Shown: piece by piece, positions 61,722 through 64,000 of the stretch | Position numbering within the stretch: the first letter of the stretch is position 1 | Layout: each line of letters begins with the position of its first letter | Assembly (NCBI RefSeq): GCF_036997615.1 | Contig: NZ_JAWLQA010000002.1 | Direction: 5' to 3' (one strand) | DNA: 64,000 bases | Source of the DNA: Brachyspira sp949287565 | Lineage (GTDB): Bacteria > Spirochaetota > Brachyspiria > Brachyspirales > Brachyspiraceae | Notes under the pieces: model-generated | Database searches by the model: none | What the model was told of the DNA's origin: nothing | The model's input: only the letters and a program-made list of their open reading frames with translations | Translations under genes and position numbers: made by a program

Positions 61722-61973
61722 TGCCACGCGTTGAACTCGCTATAAAAATAAATAAATAAATAATTAAACATGTACTATAATCCTAAATTCAATTTACCGC
61801 GTGTTGTTAAAATATCTAAACCTAAAAACGCTTGGGCGGGCATGCTTTTTCTTGATTGGCTTTAAATATAAATAAAATGTTTTTTAAATATAAATTTTTA
61901 ATTTTAAAGGGTGGGGAGTGAGAATAATTTTCTTTTGAATTTTTCTCTAATTCCACGCCCTAGCTTTTATTAA
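61722..61973. repeat. Intergenic repeat element, copy 2 of 2
   Basis: It has the same ordered GC islands as 3535-3800: CACGCG near 61725, CGCGTG near 61799, GGGCGGGCATG near 61834, then AAAGGGTGGGGAGTGAGAA near 61906 paired with TTCTCTAATTCCACGCCCT near 61942-61961. Spacings between islands agree within a few bases with copy 1 while the AT-rich filler has diverged, which suggests that the islands are functional. Confidence 0.6.
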
Positions 61974-62008
61974 ATTTACGGCTTTACAATTTTATATCTA
62001 TTTAGTAG

Positions 62009-62319
62009 ATACTGAAAATTTTTAAGTTTGTCAATCGATGCACTTTATGTAAAATTATCAACTTTTTTGCCGCACACGCTCTGCTGGCTTCGCCAAAGTT
62101 TTTATCCTTCGGATACGCTACGCGAAAAACACAATTACTAGAACTTTATATTAAATATATACTTATTAAATATAGGATATAACCTAAATTTAGACCATAA
62201 ATGCAGTTTTTTTGGTTCTTTTATATCAATAAAAGAACTGGGGGGTCGTGGGCTAGTCCCCGAAAATAATAAAAATATAAAAACTATTTTTTGACAAAGT
62301 ATATTTGTTTAGGTATAAT
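62009..62319. repeat. Dispersed repeat with left-end motif and outward promoter, copy 3
   Basis: It begins with the 26-bp motif (62009-62034). The middle has GC-rich fragments (GCCGCACACGCTCTGC, TATCCTTCGGATA, AAAAGAACTGGGGGG) like those in the other copies. It ends in the pheA promoter, which resembles the right end of the copy at 42957-43190. Confidence 0.5.
62291..62319 (+). promoter_or_regulatory. Consensus sigma70 promoter of pheA-aroK
   Basis: A perfect TTGACA (62291-62296), a 17-bp spacer and a perfect TATAAT (62314-62319). Transcription would begin near 62326, leaving a leader of about 27 bases, too short for a peptide attenuator. Confidence 0.85.
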
Positions 62320-62352
62320 CTTAAATATTAAAAACTATAAAAGGATATAACT

Positions 62353-63477
62353 ATGCTTAATGATGAATTACAGGAATTAAGAAAAGATATTGATAGAATA
62401 GATAAGCAAATAGTAAATTTGATAGATGAAAGAATGAAAGTAAGTTTGAAAGTAGGGGAGACAAAAAAGAAATATAATGCCCCTATATTCGATCCAAAAA
62501 GAGAAAAAGAAGTTATAGCAAAAAAAATAGAATTGCTTGAAAATAAAGAATTGTCTAGTTTAATTACTACTATTTATAATGATATAATGTATACATCAAA
62601 ACAGCTTCAGAAACATTTGATTGATGAATATAATGCTGAAGAAGATAAAAAAGAAGATGATAAAGAAAATATAAAATACGATGAAAAAATAGTGTATCAG
62701 GGCAGAGAGGGCGGAAACGGACATGAAGCTGCTTTAAAATTTTTCGGAGAGAATGCTAAACTTATAAAGAAAGAACATTTTGATGATGTGCTTGAGAGTA
62801 TAAGAAGCGGAGAATGTTATTACGGAGTTTTACCTTTAGAAAATTCTTCTACAGGAATGGTTAATGAAGTGTTGGATATACTTGCAGATTATAATTGTAA
62901 AATAGTAGGAGAGGTTTATCTTCCTATAGAATACGGACTTATGGCAAAAAAAGGTGCTAGTATAAAGGATATTAAAAAAGTTATATCTCATCATCAGGCT
63001 TTGAAGCAATGTTCTAATTTTATAAAAGAAAATAATTTTGAAGAGATAACAGCATCCAATACAGCAGAAGCGGCATTCATAGTTTTTAATGGAGATGATA
63101 AGGAATTGGCTTCAATTTCTAATAAGCATGCTTGTAAAATTTATAATTTAGAAATGCTTGAAGAAAATATTGAAAATATTAAAGGAAATACAACCCGTTT
63201 CATTATAGTTGCTAATTATGATAATGCTTTGAAAAAAGGCAATAAGATGACTATAAGATTCTTACTTCCTCATGAAAACGGCAGTTTGGCAGATTCTTTG
63301 AATAAATTGAAAAGTTTTAATTTAACTTCTATAGTAAGCCGTCCGCATGTTGAAAGAAAATGGCAGTATTATTTTTATATTGATATGACAGGTGACTTTG
63401 AAAAAAGCAAAAAAGAATTTGAAGAGTTCAAAAACAGTGTAGAAAATTTAATTGTTTTAGGTGTGTATAATGAATAA
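62353..63477 (+). CDS. pheA: Bifunctional chorismate mutase / prephenate dehydratase
   Basis: PheA turns chorismate into prephenate and then phenylpyruvate, the branch to Phe. Residues 1-90 are an AroQ-type mutase ('LQELRKDIDRIDKQIVNLIDERM', 'FDPKREKEVIAKKIELLE'). A charged linker follows, then the dehydratase with 'VYQGREGGNGHEAALKFFG', 'GVLPLENSSTGMVNEVLDIL', 'EVYLPIEYGLMAKKG', 'VISHHQALKQCSNFI' and the catalytic 'GNTTRFIIVANY'. A C-terminal ACT domain ('NGSLADSLNKLKSFNLTSIVSRP') should bind Phe. AAAGGAT precedes the ATG. aroK overlaps its end by 8 bp. Confidence 0.96.
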   Translation: MLNDELQELRKDIDRIDKQIVNLIDERMKVSLKVGETKKKYNAPIFDPKREKEVIAKKIELLENKELSSLITTIYNDIMYTSKQLQKHLIDEYNAEEDKKEDDKENIKYDEKIVYQGREGGNGHEAALKFFGENAKLIKKEHFDDVLESIRSGECYYGVLPLENSSTGMVNEVLDILADYNCKIVGEVYLPIEYGLMAKKGASIKDIKKVISHHQALKQCSNFIKENNFEEITASNTAEAAFIVFNGDDKELASISNKHACKIYNLEMLEENIENIKGNTTRFIIVANYDNALKKGNKMTIRFLLPHENGSLADSLNKLKSFNLTSIVSRPHVERKWQYYFYIDMTGDFEKSKKEFEEFKNSVENLIVLGVYNE

Positions 63478-63997
63478 TATAAAAAATAATAAAATTATAT
63501 TTATTGTAGGTTTGCCGGGATGCGGAAAAAGTGCATTATCAAAAATGCTTGCTGAAAAATTAAATTATGATTTGTACGATATGGATTCTTTTATAGAGCA
63601 TAAAGAGGGTAGGACTATAACAAATATTTTTGCTGAAAATGGAGAGGCTTATTTTAGAAATATTGAAAGCGAAGTTCTTGAAGAATTAAGCAATTTAAAT
63701 AATGCCGTTATATCCACAGGAGGCGGTATAGTTCTAGCTGAAAAAAATATAAACATCATGAAAGATAAAGGATTAACTATTTTTATAGATAGAAATCCTG
63801 ATATTATACTTCAAAATATTGACCCTACAGAAAGACCTCTTCTAGCTAAGGATAAAAATAAATTATTAGAATTATCTAAACAAAGAGATAGCTTATACAG
63901 AGAATCAGCACATATTATATTCACACATAATACTTGGGAAGATAATATTGATAATACTTTTAAAAAATTTTATGATTGTATAATTGATTATATTTAA
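63470..63997 (+). CDS. aroK: Shikimate kinase
   Basis: AroK phosphorylates shikimate on the way to chorismate. Walker A is 'IIFIVGLPGCGKSALSKMLAE', the shikimate-binding 'LYDMDSFIEHKEGRTITNIF' and 'GEAYFRNIESEVLEEL' follow, then 'AVISTGGGIVLAEKNI' and the lid 'TERPLLAKDKNKLLELSKQRDSLYRE'. The length (176 residues) is normal. The ATG at 63470 overlaps the pheA stop (ATGAATAA), so translation is coupled. The upstream GTG frame start is less likely. It is complete, ending four bases before the window end. Confidence 0.95.
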   Translation: MNNIKNNKIIFIVGLPGCGKSALSKMLAEKLNYDLYDMDSFIEHKEGRTITNIFAENGEAYFRNIESEVLEELSNLNNAVISTGGGIVLAEKNINIMKDKGLTIFIDRNPDIILQNIDPTERPLLAKDKNKLLELSKQRDSLYRESAHIIFTHNTWEDNIDNTFKKFYDCIIDYI

Positions 63998-64000
63998 AAA

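Overview
The window is about 64 kb of very AT-rich spirochete chromosome. The dense, short-spaced genes, the Vsp-type outer-membrane protein at 9.5 kb, the many surface and secreted proteins ending in Phe, and the overall protein make-up point to a Brachyspira species. I cannot name the species from the sequence alone. No rRNA, tRNA, CRISPR array, intact insertion sequence or prophage was seen.

Layout. 0-3.5 kb: the end of a spermidine/putrescine ABC transporter (potC end, potD) and a 5'-nucleotidase lipoprotein. 4-8.5 kb: deoB, nagB, a HAD phosphatase and glyA. 8.7-12.4 kb: envelope and small proteins (TPR-like protein, Vsp, YgbA, YbaN, a small barrel-like protein). 12.5-15.3 kb: a Gfo/Idh/MocA dehydrogenase and fhs. 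15.4-21.2 kb: a large secreted repeat protein, CstA and two unknowns. 21.5-26.2 kb: a TAXI-type TRAP transporter cluster (binding lipoprotein, DUF1850 protein, fused permease) followed by a GyrI-like protein and rdgB. 26.4-29 kb: glucan phosphorylase. 29.1-30.4 kb: DAHP synthase preceded by what looks like a phenylalanine leader-peptide attenuator. 30.5-34.8 kb: carAB. 35-38.5 kb: a periplasmic parvulin, a radical-SAM-like protein without its cluster cysteines, a Cys-cluster protein and a MarR regulator. 38.7-43 kb: a GH2 glycosidase, a small HEQEH protein and a secreted ankyrin protein. 43.2-51.5 kb: three paralogous DUF285 repeat proteins, with a nuclease-protease fusion (Mrr-like plus ImmA/IrrE-like) between them. 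51.5-57 kb: recF, metK, batA, nadR, pnuC. 57-61.7 kb: an accessory stretch with two small lipoproteins, a large orphan, a broken small gene, an Smr protein and a MerR-like regulator. 62.3-64 kb: pheA and aroK.

How the genes work together. aroF, pheA and aroK cover three steps of aromatic amino acid synthesis. aroF carries the possible Phe attenuator and pheA has a strong sigma70-type promoter. glyA and fhs feed one-carbon metabolism, and metK makes SAM. deoB, rdgB, carAB and the 5'-nucleotidase handle nucleotides. nadR and pnuC salvage nicotinamide riboside.

The most unusual items are: the Phe-rich leader before aroF; the degenerate radical SAM protein (Ser/Asn/Ser at exact CxxxCxxC spacing); the DUF285 cluster in which a common array and linker is joined either to a second array or to a DUF4132-like domain; the Mrr/ImmA fusion; a 17-bp tandem duplication that changes the NagB C-terminus; a lipoprotein whose only plausible start is ATA; and two families of dispersed intergenic repeats, one of which ends in an outward promoter.
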